NCBI RefSeq assembly: GCF_030238365.1
Contig: NZ_JASSOT010000057.1
Coordinates: 1-64,000 of the forward strand
DNA: 64,000 nucleotides
Reading direction: 5' to 3'
DNA from: Lelliottia wanjuensis
GTDB lineage: Bacteria; Pseudomonadota; Gammaproteobacteria; Enterobacterales; Enterobacteriaceae
Positions 31,109 through 40,335 of this stretch are shown one piece after another. How positions within the stretch are numbered: position 1 is the first letter of the stretch; every line of letters begins with the position of its first letter. The notes under the pieces were generated by a model. That model was not told the origin of the DNA and ran no database searches. It saw only the letters and a list, made by a program, of their open reading frames with translations. The translations under genes were made by a program, and so were the position numbers.

Positions 31109-32454
31109 GCCAGTTGCAATTTAGCGGCCTGTTGGTGATCTGGCTTCTGGCCTCGCTGTTTATCGCCACGCTCACCTGGTTTGAGTTCCGCCGCGTGCGT
31201 TTTAACTTCAACGTCTTCTTCTCGCTGCTGTTTCTGCTGACCTTCTTCTTCGGATTCCCGCTGACCAGCATTCTTGTCTTCCGCTTTGACGTCAGCGTCG
31301 CGCCGCCGGAAATTCTGATGCAGGCGCTGCTGTCCGCCACCTGTTTCTATGCCGTGTATTACGTCACCTACAAAACGCGCTTACGCCCGGCGAACCACGC
31401 GCCGCGCCGCCCGCTGTTCACCATGAACCGGGTGGAAACGCATCTGACCTGGGTGATGCTGATGATTATCGCCCTGGTCAGCGTCGGTATTTTCTTCATG
31501 CATAACGGCTTTTTGCTGTTCAAGCTGCATTCGTACAGCCAGATATTTTCCGCCGAAGTCTCCGGCGTGGCACTTAAGCGTTTCTTCTATTTCTTCATCC
31601 CGGCAATGCTGGTCATCTACTTCCTGCGCCAGGACAGCAAAGCCTGGCTGTTCTTCCTGGTGAGCACGGTGGCGTTTGGTCTGTTGACCTACATGATTGT
31701 GGGCGGAACGCGCGCCAACATCATCATTGCCTTCGCTATTTTTCTGTTCATCGGCATCATCCGCGGCTGGATTTCCCTGTGGATGCTGGTGGCCGCAGGG
31801 GTGTTTGGCATCGTCGGCATGTTCTGGCTGGCGCTCAAACGCTACGGTATGGATGTGAGCGGTGACGAGGCGTTTTACACCTTCCTGTACCTCACCCGCG
31901 ACACCTTCTCGCCGTGGGAAAACCTGGCGCTGCTCCTGCAAAACTACGACAAAATCGACTTCCAGGGGCTGGCTCCCATCGTGCGTGATTTCTACGTCTT
32001 TATCCCGACATGGCTATGGCCAGACCGGCCAGGCGTGGTGCTGAACACGGCGAATTACTTCACCTGGGAAGTGCTGAATAACCACTCTGGCCTTGCGATC
32101 TCCCCGACGCTGATTGGTTCGCTGGTGGTGATGGGCGGCGTATGGTTTATCCTGCCGGGCGCCGTGGCTGTAGGGCTTATCATCAAATGGTTCGACTGGC
32201 TGTATGTGCGCGGGAATGAAGAGACCAACCGCTACAAGGCGGCGATTTTGCACAGTTTCTGTTTTGGTGCCATTTTCAATATGATCGTGCTGGCGCGTGA
32301 GGGGCTGGATTCATTTGTCTCGCGCGTGGTCTTTTTCATGGTGGTCTTCGGTCTCTGCCTGCTACTGGCGAAACTGCTGTACTGGCTGTTTGACAGCGCG
32401 GGCCTGATTCACCGTCGCCTGACGCGCACAACCCGAACACTTTCCCAGGTCTGA
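31105..32454 (+). CDS. wzyE: ECA polymerase
   Basis: A 449-residue inner-membrane protein with about 11 hydrophobic segments and a large periplasmic loop near 270-330 ([20 protein letters not shown]). WzyE polymerises the flipped trisaccharide in a block-wise manner with WzzE. Overlaps wecF by 4 nt; 12 nt before wecG. Confidence 0.94.
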   Translation: MSQLQFSGLLVIWLLASLFIATLTWFEFRRVRFNFNVFFSLLFLLTFFFGFPLTSILVFRFDVSVAPPEILMQALLSATCFYAVYYVTYKTRLRPANHAPRRPLFTMNRVETHLTWVMLMIIALVSVGIFFMHNGFLLFKLHSYSQIFSAEVSGVALKRFFYFFIPAMLVIYFLRQDSKAWLFFLVSTVAFGLLTYMIVGGTRANIIIAFAIFLFIGIIRGWISLWMLVAAGVFGIVGMFWLALKRYGMDVSGDEAFYTFLYLTRDTFSPWENLALLLQNYDKIDFQGLAPIVRDFYVFIPTWLWPDRPGVVLNTANYFTWEVLNNHSGLAISPTLIGSLVVMGGVWFILPGAVAVGLIIKWFDWLYVRGNEETNRYKAAILHSFCFGAIFNMIVLAREGLDSFVSRVVFFMVVFGLCLLLAKLLYWLFDSAGLIHRRLTRTTRTLSQV

Positions 32455-32466
32455 GTAAGGATAATC

Positions 32467-33207
32467 ATGACTGACAATACCTCTGCGCCAGTGTATACCC
32501 TGCGCGGACTGAAACTGATTGGCTGGCGCGATATGCAGCACGCGCTGGATTATCTCTGCGCTGACGGGCAGATCAAATCCGGTACGCTGGTGGCGATTAA
32601 CGCTGAAAAAATGCTGGCCGTTGAAGATAACGCCGAAGTGAAAAGCCTGATTGAAGCCGCCGAGTTTAAATACGCCGACGGCATCAGCGTCGTCCGTTCG
32701 ATCCGCAAGAAGTTCCCGCAGGCGCAGGTTTCGCGCGTCGCGGGGGCCGATCTGTGGGAAGAGCTGATGGCGCGAGCAGGGCAGGATGGCACGCCAGTGT
32801 TCCTGATCGGCGGCAAACCCGATGTGCTGGCGCAGACGGAGCAAAAGCTCCGCGCGCAGTGGAATGTTAACATCGTGGGCAGTCAGGACGGCTACTTCAA
32901 ACCGGAAGACAGGCAGGCGCTGTTTGAGCGCATCCGCGACAGCGGGGCGAAAATCGTGACCGTGGCGATGGGCTCACCGCGCCAGGAAATCCTGATGCGC
33001 GACTGCCGTCTGGTTTGTCCGAATGCGCTGTATATGGGCGTTGGCGGCACCTACGACGTCTTTACTGGCCATGTGAAGCGTGCGCCAAAAGTGTGGCAGA
33101 ACTTAGGCCTGGAGTGGCTGTATCGTCTCCTGTCCCAGCCGAGCCGCATCAAACGACAGATCAAACTCCTGCGCTATCTCGCCTGGCACTACACCGGCAA
33201 AATGTAA
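32467..33207 (+). CDS. wecG: UDP-ManNAcA transferase
   Basis: A 246-residue GT26 (WecG/TagA/CpsF) enzyme. It adds ManNAcA to lipid I to make lipid II. Conserved motifs are [23 protein letters not shown] and the C-terminal [11 protein letters not shown] with [17 protein letters not shown]. It is the last gene of the ECA operon, although it acts second in assembly. Confidence 0.95.
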   Translation: MTDNTSAPVYTLRGLKLIGWRDMQHALDYLCADGQIKSGTLVAINAEKMLAVEDNAEVKSLIEAAEFKYADGISVVRSIRKKFPQAQVSRVAGADLWEELMARAGQDGTPVFLIGGKPDVLAQTEQKLRAQWNVNIVGSQDGYFKPEDRQALFERIRDSGAKIVTVAMGSPRQEILMRDCRLVCPNALYMGVGGTYDVFTGHVKRAPKVWQNLGLEWLYRLLSQPSRIKRQIKLLRYLAWHYTGKM

Positions 33208-33378
33208 TCAAAATGTAGCGCGATGTGCTATTCGCGCTGCAACCCACCTGCAAAACTGCTGCGTTTCTGTGCAATACGTTCATTTTTTTAATGCTTCGTT
33301 TGCCATTTGGCAGGATTTAAGAAACCATTCCTCCCCGTATTTCAGTACCCAAAAATAATAACCGGCAAAAGCCGGGCA

Positions 33379-33396
33379 ACAGCAAACACAACCGAG
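33379..33396 (+). promoter_or_regulatory. CA-rich leader of yifK, likely sRNA target
   Basis: CAACAGCAAACACAACCG lies just before the yifK ribosome site. In Salmonella, yifK is repressed by GcvB (and DapZ) through such a CA-rich segment. Upstream, CCGGC-AAAA-GCCGG (33362-33375) forms a short hairpin. sRNA control in this strain is inferred from the match. Confidence 0.5.
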
Positions 33397-33401
33397 GATT
33401 T

Positions 33402-34784
33402 ATGGCAGAGAAAAAACCTGAGCTTCAGCGTGGGCTGGAAGCTCGTCACATAGAATTGATAGCGCTGGGCGGCACTATCGGCGTTGGCCTGTTTATGGGC
33501 TCCGCCAGCACGCTCAAATGGGCTGGCCCGTCTGTACTGCTGGCGTATATCGTCGCCGGGCTGTTCGTCTTCTTCATCATGCGCTCGATGGGCGAAATGC
33601 TGTTCCTTGAGCCGGTCGCCGGTTCATTCGCCGTTTACGCGCACAAATACATGAGCCCGTTCTTTGGCTATCTCACGGCCTGGTCGTACTGGTTTATGTG
33701 GATGGCGGTGGGGATATCGGAGATCACCGCGATTGGGGTCTACGTCCAGTTCTGGTTCCCGGAAATGGCGCAGTGGATACCCGCGCTCATCGCCGTGGGG
33801 CTGGTGGCGCTCGCGAACCTGGCGGCCGTGCGACTGTACGGGGAAATTGAGTTCTGGTTTGCGATGATCAAAGTCACCACCATTATCGTGATGATTGTGG
33901 TTGGCCTTGGCGTGATCTTCTTTGGCTTCGGCAACGGCGGGCAGTCGATTGGCTTTGGCAACCTGACCGAGCACGGCGGCTTCTTTGCCGGCGGCTGGAA
34001 GGGCTTCCTGACGGCGCTCTGTATCGTGGTGGCGTCCTATCAGGGCGTGGAGCTGATCGGCATCACTGCCGGTGAAGCAAAAAACCCGCAGGTCACCCTG
34101 CGTAGCGCGGTGGGCAAAGTCCTGTGGCGCATCCTGATTTTCTACGTGGGTGCGATTTTCGTTATCGTCACCATCTTCCCGTGGAACCAGATTGGCACCA
34201 CCGGCAGCCCGTTCGTGCTGACCTTCGCTAAAATTGGGATTACCGCGGCGGCTGGGATTATTAACTTCGTGGTGCTGACGGCGGCGCTGTCGGGCTGTAA
34301 CAGTGGCATGTACAGCTGTGGCCGTATGCTCTACGCGCTGGCGAAAAACCGTCAGCTGCCGGCGGCAATGGGTAAAGTCTCCCGCGCTGGTGTGCCTGTG
34401 GCGGGTGTGACGGTCTCTATCGTCATTCTGCTGATTGGATCCTGCCTGAACTACATCATCCCGAATCCGCAGCGCGTGTTCGTTTACGTCTACAGCGCCA
34501 GCGTACTGCCGGGCATGGTGCCGTGGTTTGTGATTCTGATAAGCCAGCTGCGCTTCCGTCAGGCGCACAAAGAGGCGATTGCCAGCCACCCGTTCCGCTC
34601 CATTTTGTTCCCATGGGCGAACTATGCGACGATGGCGTTCCTGATTTGCGTCCTGATCGGAATGTACTTCAATGAAGACACCCGCATGTCGCTGTTTGTC
34701 GGGATTATCTTTATGGCCGCCGTGTCGATTGGCTATAAGCTTTTTGGCCTCAGCCGCCACGCTGAAATCCAGAAAGTGGAGTAA
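33402..34784 (+). CDS. yifK: Threonine/serine permease YifK (ThrP)
   Basis: A 460-residue APC-family proton symporter with about 12 membrane segments. The N-terminal [21 protein letters not shown] motif is typical of the amino acid transporter subfamily. The E. coli orthologue has been assigned L-threonine/L-serine uptake (ThrP). A single gene between the ECA operon and the tRNA cluster. Confidence 0.93.
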   Translation: MAEKKPELQRGLEARHIELIALGGTIGVGLFMGSASTLKWAGPSVLLAYIVAGLFVFFIMRSMGEMLFLEPVAGSFAVYAHKYMSPFFGYLTAWSYWFMWMAVGISEITAIGVYVQFWFPEMAQWIPALIAVGLVALANLAAVRLYGEIEFWFAMIKVTTIIVMIVVGLGVIFFGFGNGGQSIGFGNLTEHGGFFAGGWKGFLTALCIVVASYQGVELIGITAGEAKNPQVTLRSAVGKVLWRILIFYVGAIFVIVTIFPWNQIGTTGSPFVLTFAKIGITAAAGIINFVVLTAALSGCNSGMYSCGRMLYALAKNRQLPAAMGKVSRAGVPVAGVTVSIVILLIGSCLNYIIPNPQRVFVYVYSASVLPGMVPWFVILISQLRFRQAHKEAIASHPFRSILFPWANYATMAFLICVLIGMYFNEDTRMSLFVGIIFMAAVSIGYKLFGLSRHAEIQKVE

Positions 34785-34839
34785 TAAGCGACAAAATGCA
34801 CAAAGCGTAACCAAACGCGCATTTTTTTCGAAAAAGCAC

Positions 34840-34868
34840 TAGACAGCAGACCGAGACCTCCGTAATAT
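34840..34868 (+). promoter_or_regulatory. Promoter of the argX-hisR-leuT-proM operon
   Basis: A -35 TAGACA (34840-34845), a 17-bp spacer and a -10 TAATAT (34863-34868) are followed by a GC-rich discriminator (CCAGCCCCGC). GC-rich discriminators mark stringently controlled stable RNA promoters. Confidence 0.75.
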
Positions 34869-34889
34869 CCAGCCCCGCAACGGCGCTAA

Positions 34890-34966
<77 letters not shown>

Positions 34967-35030
34967 ATTAAGTAGTCTGGCGTTCGAGCTGCGGTGGTAG
35001 TAGTACATACCGCGTGAAAGAATAAGTAGT

Positions 35031-35107
35031 GGTGGCTATAGCTCAGTTGGTAGAGCCCTGGATTGTGATTCCAGTTGTCGTGGGTTCGAATCCCATTAGC
35101 CACCCCA
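35031..35107 (+). tRNA. hisR: tRNA-His (GTG)
   Basis: 77 nt including the extra G at position -1, which pairs with the discriminator C and is needed for histidylation. The anticodon loop TTGTGAT carries GTG. CCA is encoded. Confidence 0.97.
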
Positions 35108-35129
35108 TTATTTGATAAGTTGTGACATT

Positions 35130-35216
35130 GCGACGGTGGCGGAATTGGTAGACGCGCTAGCTTCAGGTGTTAGTGTCTTAACGGACGTGGGGGTTCAAGT
35201 CCCCCCCCTCGCACCA
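35130..35216 (+). tRNA. leuT: tRNA-Leu (CAG)
   Basis: 87 nt with the long variable arm of class II tRNAs and anticodon CAG. The acceptor begins GCGACGG; the fifth pair is C opposite C, where E. coli as I recall has A opposite C, so a mismatch at this position is usual. CCA is encoded. Confidence 0.96.
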
Positions 35217-35258
35217 CGACTTAAAGAATTGAACTAAAAATTCAAAAAAGCAGTACAT

Positions 35259-35335
35259 CGGCGAGTAGCGCAGCTTGGTAGCGCAACTGGTTTGGGACCA
35301 GTGGGTCGGAGGTTCGAATCCTCTCTCGCCGACCA
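35259..35335 (+). tRNA. proM: tRNA-Pro (TGG)
   Basis: 77 nt. The acceptor CGGCGAG pairs with CTCGCCG, the anticodon loop TTTGGGA carries TGG, and CCA is encoded. Last tRNA of the operon. Confidence 0.97.
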
Positions 35336-35341
35336 ATTTTG

Positions 35342-35366
35342 AACCCCGCTTCGGCGGGGTTTTTTG
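35342..35366 (+). terminator. Terminator of the tRNA operon
   Basis: The stem AACCCCGC / GCGGGGTT closes a TTCG tetraloop and is followed by a T-run. It is seven bases after tRNA-Pro. Confidence 0.92.
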
Positions 35367-35418
35367 TTTTCTGCGGTTTATGCCTCTGTTGTCATTTCCC
35401 GACAACGCCATCCCTCTT

Positions 35419-35436
35419 TGTCGCGATTCAGAGACA
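35419..35436. promoter_or_regulatory. GlrR-type site 1 upstream of glmZ
   Basis: TGTC-N10-GACA, the consensus bound by the sigma-54 activator GlrR ahead of glmY/glmZ in enterobacteria. Its centre is about 205 bp upstream of the glmZ start. Confidence 0.75.
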
Positions 35437-35481
35437 GCTAATTCCCTGTTTTATTTCACTATTTTTCTTTATTGGTATTTG

Positions 35482-35499
35482 TGTCGCTCTCAGGAGACA
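35482..35499. promoter_or_regulatory. GlrR-type site 2 upstream of glmZ
   Basis: A second TGTC-N10-GACA, centred about 142 bp upstream of the glmZ start. Paired sites at this distance are typical of enhancer binding for sigma-54 promoters. Confidence 0.75.
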
Positions 35500-35605
35500 C
35501 TTGCGCCAGTTTTGACGCTTTTTCTGCTGCTCCGAATACCACATCAAAAGAAAAACTCCTTTTTTCTTATCATGTTGCGAAATGTAAAACTTCTTTCTGT
35601 AACCC

Positions 35606-35621
35606 TGGCACGTTACGTGCA
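35606..35621 (+). promoter_or_regulatory. Sigma-54 promoter of glmZ
   Basis: TGGCACGTTACGTGCA has the GG-N10-GC spacing of -24/-12 promoters. The GC ends 12 bases before the first base of the conserved RNA. The AATAAT just after it (35621-35626) could act as an overlapping sigma-70 -10. Confidence 0.8.
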
Positions 35622-35632
35622 ATAATATACGT

Positions 35633-35834
35633 GTAGATGCTCATTCCATCTCTTATGTTCGCCTTCGTGCCTCATAAACTCAGGAATGACGCAGAGCCAT
35701 TTAAGGTGCTTATCGTCCACAGACAGATGTCGCTTCGGCCTCATCAAACACCATGGACATAACGTTGAGTGAAGCACCACATATGTTGTCAAACAGACCT
35801 GTTTAACGCCTGCTTTTATAGCAGGCGTTTTTTT
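35633..35834 (+). ncRNA. glmZ: Small RNA GlmZ
   Basis: A 202-nt gene matching E. coli GlmZ along its length: the start GTAGATGCTCATTCCATCTC, the block GACGCAGAGCC, the middle CATGGACATAACGTTGAGTG, and a terminator stem AACGCCTGC / GCAGGCGTT (35805-35829) with a T-run. In E. coli, GlmZ pairs with and activates glmS mRNA, making glucosamine-6-phosphate for the cell envelope; the adaptor RapZ and RNase E inactivate it, and GlmY protects it. The pairing segment before the terminator (TTGTCAAACAGACCTG) is kept. In E. coli, aslA and aslB lie between proM and glmZ; here they are absent. Confidence 0.93.
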
Positions 35835-35904
35835 ATGGGCGATTCCCGAAATAGCGGCCATAAAAAAGGAGGCCCTGAGGCCTCCTGATGCGCGGTGCTT
35901 GAGT

Positions 35905-37104
35905 TTACTGACCGTTATTCTGCAAGGTTAACAGTAGGCCGTCGCGACGCATTGCTGCGGCTTCTTCCGGCTTGTGCTGCTTGTCCAGCGTGTCAGCCAG
36001 CCAGGCATAATCAAACGCGTCCGGGCGCTGTTTCAGCGCTGCGCGGAAGGCGAGGCTCGCCTCCTGCCATTCGCCGTGCTTCATCAGCGACTGGCCCAGC
36101 GTGCTCCACAGCAGCGGGCGGTCGCCCACGGTTTTGATCTGCTGGCGCAGCATTTTTTCCATCTGCTCAGGATTGTTGGTCCGAAGACGTGGGATCACCA
36201 TCACCAGACGGTCATCATACTGACGTTTCAGGCCATCAAGGATGATCTCCTGCGCCGTGTCATGATCGTCACATTCGATGAGATGCTCGGCCATTGCCAC
36301 CTGCAGCGGAACCTGCTGACGCGTTTTGCGGCTCTGGTTTTTCCACCAGGTTTTCAGACCGTCGCTGCCCAGATCGGCTCGTGCCTGATCCATCAGACCA
36401 ATCCACGCCTGACGCTGCAGCGCATCGCGATGTTCGTCATCGCCCACGTCGGCTTTCGCCATCGACGGAATGATATCCAGCAGTGAACCCCATGCGCCGG
36501 TGCGGATATAAGCCTGCTCGGCCAGACGCAGCACTTCCGGATGACGCGGGGTGATCTCCAGCAGACGGTCAACGCCATGACGCGCAGCGTGATTCTCGTT
36601 ACGCGCCAGCTGAATGCGCACGCGGGTAATTTCCACCGGGATCTGATCGTTCGATGACAGCTCCGACGCGCGCTCAAGATGCTGATTCGCGCGCGCTTCA
36701 TCCCCGCGCTGCTGGGCGGCTTCGGCGGCTAACAGATAGTTCACCACCGGCTGCTCGGCGTGATCGGCATTTTTCGACATCAGCTTTTCAACCTGCTGAT
36801 AATCGCCTTCCGCCAGTTTGAGCAGCGCCTGTTCGGTCTGTTTGCGCGCGCGACGGCGTTTGCGCCCGACGAACCAGCCGCGGGTGTGCGCCCCGGTACG
36901 GAAGATGCGGCGCAGGATCCATTCGATCGCAAACAGCACCACCATGGTCAGGATCAAGATGATCACCAGACCCGTGACGCTGGTTTCGATGTTGTAGTTA
37001 TCGGTCTGGATCAGGACATAGCCCTGGTGACCCGCAATCAGCGGACCCAGCACGATCCCGGCGATCAGCAATAAGAAGAGTAATAAGACTTTTAACATGA
37101 TCAC
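35905..37104 (-). CDS. hemY: HemY, TPR protein of the heme operon
   Basis: A 399-residue inner-membrane protein. Two N-terminal hydrophobic segments (about 5-25 and 42-62) are followed by a cytoplasmic TPR-rich domain. It is the proteobacterial HemY, distinct from the Bacillus protoporphyrinogen oxidase of that name, and its exact role in late heme synthesis is not settled. It overlaps hemX by 4 nt. Last gene of hemCDXY. Confidence 0.92.
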   Translation of the reverse strand: MIMLKVLLLFLLLIAGIVLGPLIAGHQGYVLIQTDNYNIETSVTGLVIILILTMVVLFAIEWILRRIFRTGAHTRGWFVGRKRRRARKQTEQALLKLAEGDYQQVEKLMSKNADHAEQPVVNYLLAAEAAQQRGDEARANQHLERASELSSNDQIPVEITRVRIQLARNENHAARHGVDRLLEITPRHPEVLRLAEQAYIRTGAWGSLLDIIPSMAKADVGDDEHRDALQRQAWIGLMDQARADLGSDGLKTWWKNQSRKTRQQVPLQVAMAEHLIECDDHDTAQEIILDGLKRQYDDRLVMVIPRLRTNNPEQMEKMLRQQIKTVGDRPLLWSTLGQSLMKHGEWQEASLAFRAALKQRPDAFDYAWLADTLDKQHKPEEAAAMRRDGLLLTLQNNGQ

Positions 37105-38288
37105 TCTCCTTGAGGTGCGCTTTCAGGGGCAGGCGCAGGGGCTGCTGCATCCGGCTGTGCGGCCACGCCTGGCTGAGCCAGCAGGTTGCGCACGCGGGTT
37201 TGCATCAGTTTTTCCAGAATCGGCTGGCTTTCCAGTTTGTCCGGGACGTTCATGGTGATGTTCTGCTGACTGAGCTTATCAACATCGTCCAGGAACGCGG
37301 TGGTGGTGGCATCGCTGGTGTCGTAGTAAGCACGCACCCACGTCGAAACATTATCCAGCGCCTGTTTGTAGGTCTCTTCCTGATGACGCGGTACCGCCTG
37401 CGCGGCGACCAGCAGACGGGAGCGAATATTCTCGCGCAGATAGACATCCTGATTTGGCGCTAACAGCGGAACGGCGGTTTCATCGCGGCGGCGGACGGTT
37501 ATAAAGCTGTCCATGAAGTTCTGCCAGCTTTTCTGCAGGTTGATGCGCCACTCGCTCAGGGAGCTCGACAGCTCGGTGCCGTCGGAATCCATCGGGGAGT
37601 CGTCGTCGTTGTTATCCGCGAGACGCAGGTTATCAATCGAGTTCGCCAGCTGATTAACCTTGAGGATAATGCCGTCGTAATCCACCTGCGAAACCGCGCC
37701 GAGGCTGGCGATGTCTTCGGTAATCGCGCGACGGGCGACGATCAGGCTTGGGTCGTTCATATCGGCCAGGCTGGCGTCGGCGCTTTTCAGCAGCGCGGCG
37801 GCAGTGGTGACATCCTGATCGCTCCACAGCTTACGCCCAGCCAGTTTGACCAGGAAATCGGCCTGAGAGAGCAGCCAGGTTTTGGCATCGGTCCCGGAAA
37901 TGGTCGCCACTTTCTGCTGCACTTCGCCGAGCTGTTTGGTCAGCTCTTCCTGACGGGAATGGGCTTCGGCCAGCTGCGTAGATTGCTGCTTAATGACGCC
38001 TTCCAGTTCGGTTTTCTGCGTCTCCTGCGCTTTTTGCAGGGCAGTAATTTGATTCACCAGCGCATCGCTGGTCATCGTCTGGTTAGTGGCCTGCTTTTTC
38101 ACCAGACCGTACAAGCCGACACCGGCCGCCAGCGCAATGGCGATAGCGATCGCGCTCAACGCGAGGCTGGTTTTATTGCTGCCGTTTTTTTTCTCAACAA
38201 TCTGTTCAGTCTTCTCTGGCTGCGGCGGGGTGGCCACAGTCTCCCTGGTCTCTTCAACCACGGCGGAGGATTTTTCTTGTTCCGTCAT
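37101..38288 (-). CDS. hemX: HemX, putative uroporphyrinogen-III C-methyltransferase-like protein
   Basis: A 395-residue protein. A charged N-terminus is followed by a single membrane segment (about 40-63), a coiled coil (about 75-135, [20 protein letters not shown]), a helical domain and a Pro/Ala-rich tail. Despite its old name, I see no SAM methyltransferase motif. It probably has a structural or assembly role in heme synthesis. It lies between hemD and hemY. Confidence 0.9.
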   Translation of the reverse strand: MTEQEKSSAVVEETRETVATPPQPEKTEQIVEKKNGSNKTSLALSAIAIAIALAAGVGLYGLVKKQATNQTMTSDALVNQITALQKAQETQKTELEGVIKQQSTQLAEAHSRQEELTKQLGEVQQKVATISGTDAKTWLLSQADFLVKLAGRKLWSDQDVTTAAALLKSADASLADMNDPSLIVARRAITEDIASLGAVSQVDYDGIILKVNQLANSIDNLRLADNNDDDSPMDSDGTELSSSLSEWRINLQKSWQNFMDSFITVRRRDETAVPLLAPNQDVYLRENIRSRLLVAAQAVPRHQEETYKQALDNVSTWVRAYYDTSDATTTAFLDDVDKLSQQNITMNVPDKLESQPILEKLMQTRVRNLLAQPGVAAQPDAAAPAPAPESAPQGE

Positions 38289-38309
38289 TATGGCTTCCCA
38301 TTATGAGAG

Positions 38310-39050
38310 TTATTGTAATGCGCGCAGCAGCGCATCGTTGTCGGCGTTATCAGCGATCCGAATATCTTGCCAGCCCAGTTCCCGGGCGAGGTTCGCCAGA
38401 CGCTCGCTGACGACCAGAAGTCGACAGCTGAGTAACCAGTTTTCACGATACCATTGCGGAATCAGCGACCAGAGCTGCTGGAGCATTTCGCCGCTGGTGA
38501 TGACCACCGTATCCACGCCGCGCGTGTGCCAGCGCATCGCTTCCTCTGCACCGTCATAATATTTGGCACAGCGCTGGTAGCATTCGCAGAAGGTCACGTC
38601 AGCCCCACGGGCGCTTAAGGTTTCACCCAGTAATTCACGACCACCGTTCCCGCGAAGGATCAGCGCGCGCTTGCCTGCAACAGTTTGTAATTCAGGTAAT
38701 TGTAGCAAGATTTCGCTGATTTCCCGATCTAACGGGTATTGAACGTCAATTCCGCTGACCGCATGCAGGGCCAGGGCTGTGGTGCGTCCAATGGCGAAAT
38801 AGCGTGGCACAGTCGGCCAGCTTTGCTTCTCTTGCTGCAGTTGGGCGTGAGCAAATTCCACGGCGTGTTGCGATAAGGCGAAAACCAAATCGCCTTCCTT
38901 CAGGGCATGAAGATGGTCGGCGAGCGCAGAGAGCTGCCGACCCGGGGAGAACTCAATCAGCGGAAAACTCCATGCCACCTGCCCCAGTGCGCGCAGACGG
39001 CTCACTAACTGCTCTCCTGCGGGAGAAGGGCGGGTGACGAGAATACTCAT
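38310..39050 (-). CDS. hemD: Uroporphyrinogen-III synthase
   Basis: A 246-residue two-domain enzyme that closes hydroxymethylbilane with inversion of ring D. The family is poorly conserved, but length, start ([19 protein letters not shown]) and position agree with E. coli HemD. It overlaps hemC by 4 nt. Confidence 0.95.
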   Translation of the reverse strand: MSILVTRPSPAGEQLVSRLRALGQVAWSFPLIEFSPGRQLSALADHLHALKEGDLVFALSQHAVEFAHAQLQQEKQSWPTVPRYFAIGRTTALALHAVSGIDVQYPLDREISEILLQLPELQTVAGKRALILRGNGGRELLGETLSARGADVTFCECYQRCAKYYDGAEEAMRWHTRGVDTVVITSGEMLQQLWSLIPQWYRENWLLSCRLLVVSERLANLARELGWQDIRIADNADNDALLRALQ

Positions 39051-39988
39051 GCTGGTGGCTCTCCATTGTAGACGTCTGCCAGGATCTCACGTGCGCCGTT
39101 ATTCAGCAGCTCTTCGGCCAGAGAAATGCCGAGCGCTTCGGCGTCTGCTGCCGGGCCGCGGCGTTCACCGCGCACCATCTGTGAACCGTCCGGCGCGCCA
39201 ACCAGCGCACGCAGCCAGAGTTCACCGTCGGTTAATTCAGCATAGCTGCCAATCGGCACCTGACAGCCGCCTTCCAGACGGGTATTCATCGCGCGCTCTG
39301 CCTGAACGCGAATCGCGGTCTCGTCGTGATTGAGCGGGGCAAGCAGACTGCGGGTGCGCTCGTCATCAAGACGACACTCAATTCCTACCGCGCCCTGACC
39401 GACAGCCGGAAGGGAAAGCTCAGGCGGAAGGGCGACACGCACACGAGATTCCAGCCCCAGACGCTTCAGGCCCGCAACCGCCAGAATAATGGCGTCGTAA
39501 TCGCCGTTGTCCAGTTTACCGAGACGCGTACCGACGTTACCGCGCAGGGAGCGAATCACCAGATCCGGGCGGCGTTCAGCCAGCTGACACTGACGGCGTA
39601 AACTTGACGTGCCAACCACGCTCCCGAGAGGTAAATCATCAAGGGAGGCGTAGTGGTTGGAGACAAACGCATCGCGCGGATCTTCGCGCTCACAAATCGT
39701 CACCAGGCCCAATCCCTCAGGGAATTCGACCGGAACATCTTTCATGGAATGGACGGCGATATCGGCGCGATTCTCAAGCAGTGCAACTTCCAGCTCTTTG
39801 ACAAACAGGCCTTTTCCGCCCACTTTCGCGAGAGGGGTATCAAGGATCACATCCCCGCGCGTCACCATCGGAACCAGTTCGACACGCAGCCCTGAATGGC
39901 AGGCTTCGAGGCGCTGCTTAACATATTGTGCCTGCCAGAGCGCAAGGGGGCTTTGGCGTGTGGCAATTCTCAAAACATTGTCTAACAT
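39047..39988 (-). CDS. hemC: Porphobilinogen deaminase
   Basis: A 313-residue hydroxymethylbilane synthase. The dipyrromethane cofactor cysteine is in [13 protein letters not shown] (about 238-250). Arg-rich substrate motifs are in [11 protein letters not shown] and [11 protein letters not shown]. The ATG at 39988 gives the E. coli start [15 protein letters not shown]; the frame extends seven codons upstream without support. First gene of hemCDXY, divergent from cyaA. Confidence 0.96.
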   Translation of the reverse strand: MLDNVLRIATRQSPLALWQAQYVKQRLEACHSGLRVELVPMVTRGDVILDTPLAKVGGKGLFVKELEVALLENRADIAVHSMKDVPVEFPEGLGLVTICEREDPRDAFVSNHYASLDDLPLGSVVGTSSLRRQCQLAERRPDLVIRSLRGNVGTRLGKLDNGDYDAIILAVAGLKRLGLESRVRVALPPELSLPAVGQGAVGIECRLDDERTRSLLAPLNHDETAIRVQAERAMNTRLEGGCQVPIGSYAELTDGELWLRALVGAPDGSQMVRGERRGPAADAEALGISLAEELLNNGAREILADVYNGEPPA

Positions 39989-40180
39989 GCTTGTTACCGT
40001 CATTATCAATCGCTGACCATCCTAACATTGTTGACTCTGGGATGTCAGTTTTACGGTCGATGAAGGGGTGAGGGACAAGGCGGTGCGCAGGACACCCGCT
40101 GCCGTATTAAGGAATTTACACGCACAGAACGGTGCTACACTTGTATGTAGCGCATCTTTCTTTACGGTCAATCGGCAAGG

Positions 40181-40196
40181 TGTTAAATTGATCACG
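40181..40196. promoter_or_regulatory. CRP site in the cyaA promoter region
   Basis: TGTTA-N6-TCACG is a near-consensus CRP site and agrees with the E. coli cyaA P2 site, where CRP-cAMP represses cyaA. It lies in the 347-bp hemC-cyaA gap. I see no other clear element there. Confidence 0.8.
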
Positions 40197-40335
40197 TTTT
40201 AGACCATTTTTTCGTCGCTACCACCATAAAGTGAGAGACAAAAAAGGGTAACGGTTCTTTTTTGAAATACTGCGGGCTCGTAATCATTCGCTCTTTTGAA
40301 CGATTGCTACGTCCGGCAACATCAGGCGATATGTC

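Noticed and set aside
33624..34814. 396-codon ORF antisense to yifK
   Set aside because: Antisense frame of a membrane protein gene; highly charged His/Asn/Arg protein with no motif.
35390..35404. Third TGTC...GACA dyad upstream of glmZ
   Set aside because: The spacer is 7 bp rather than 10, so it does not fit the GlrR consensus.
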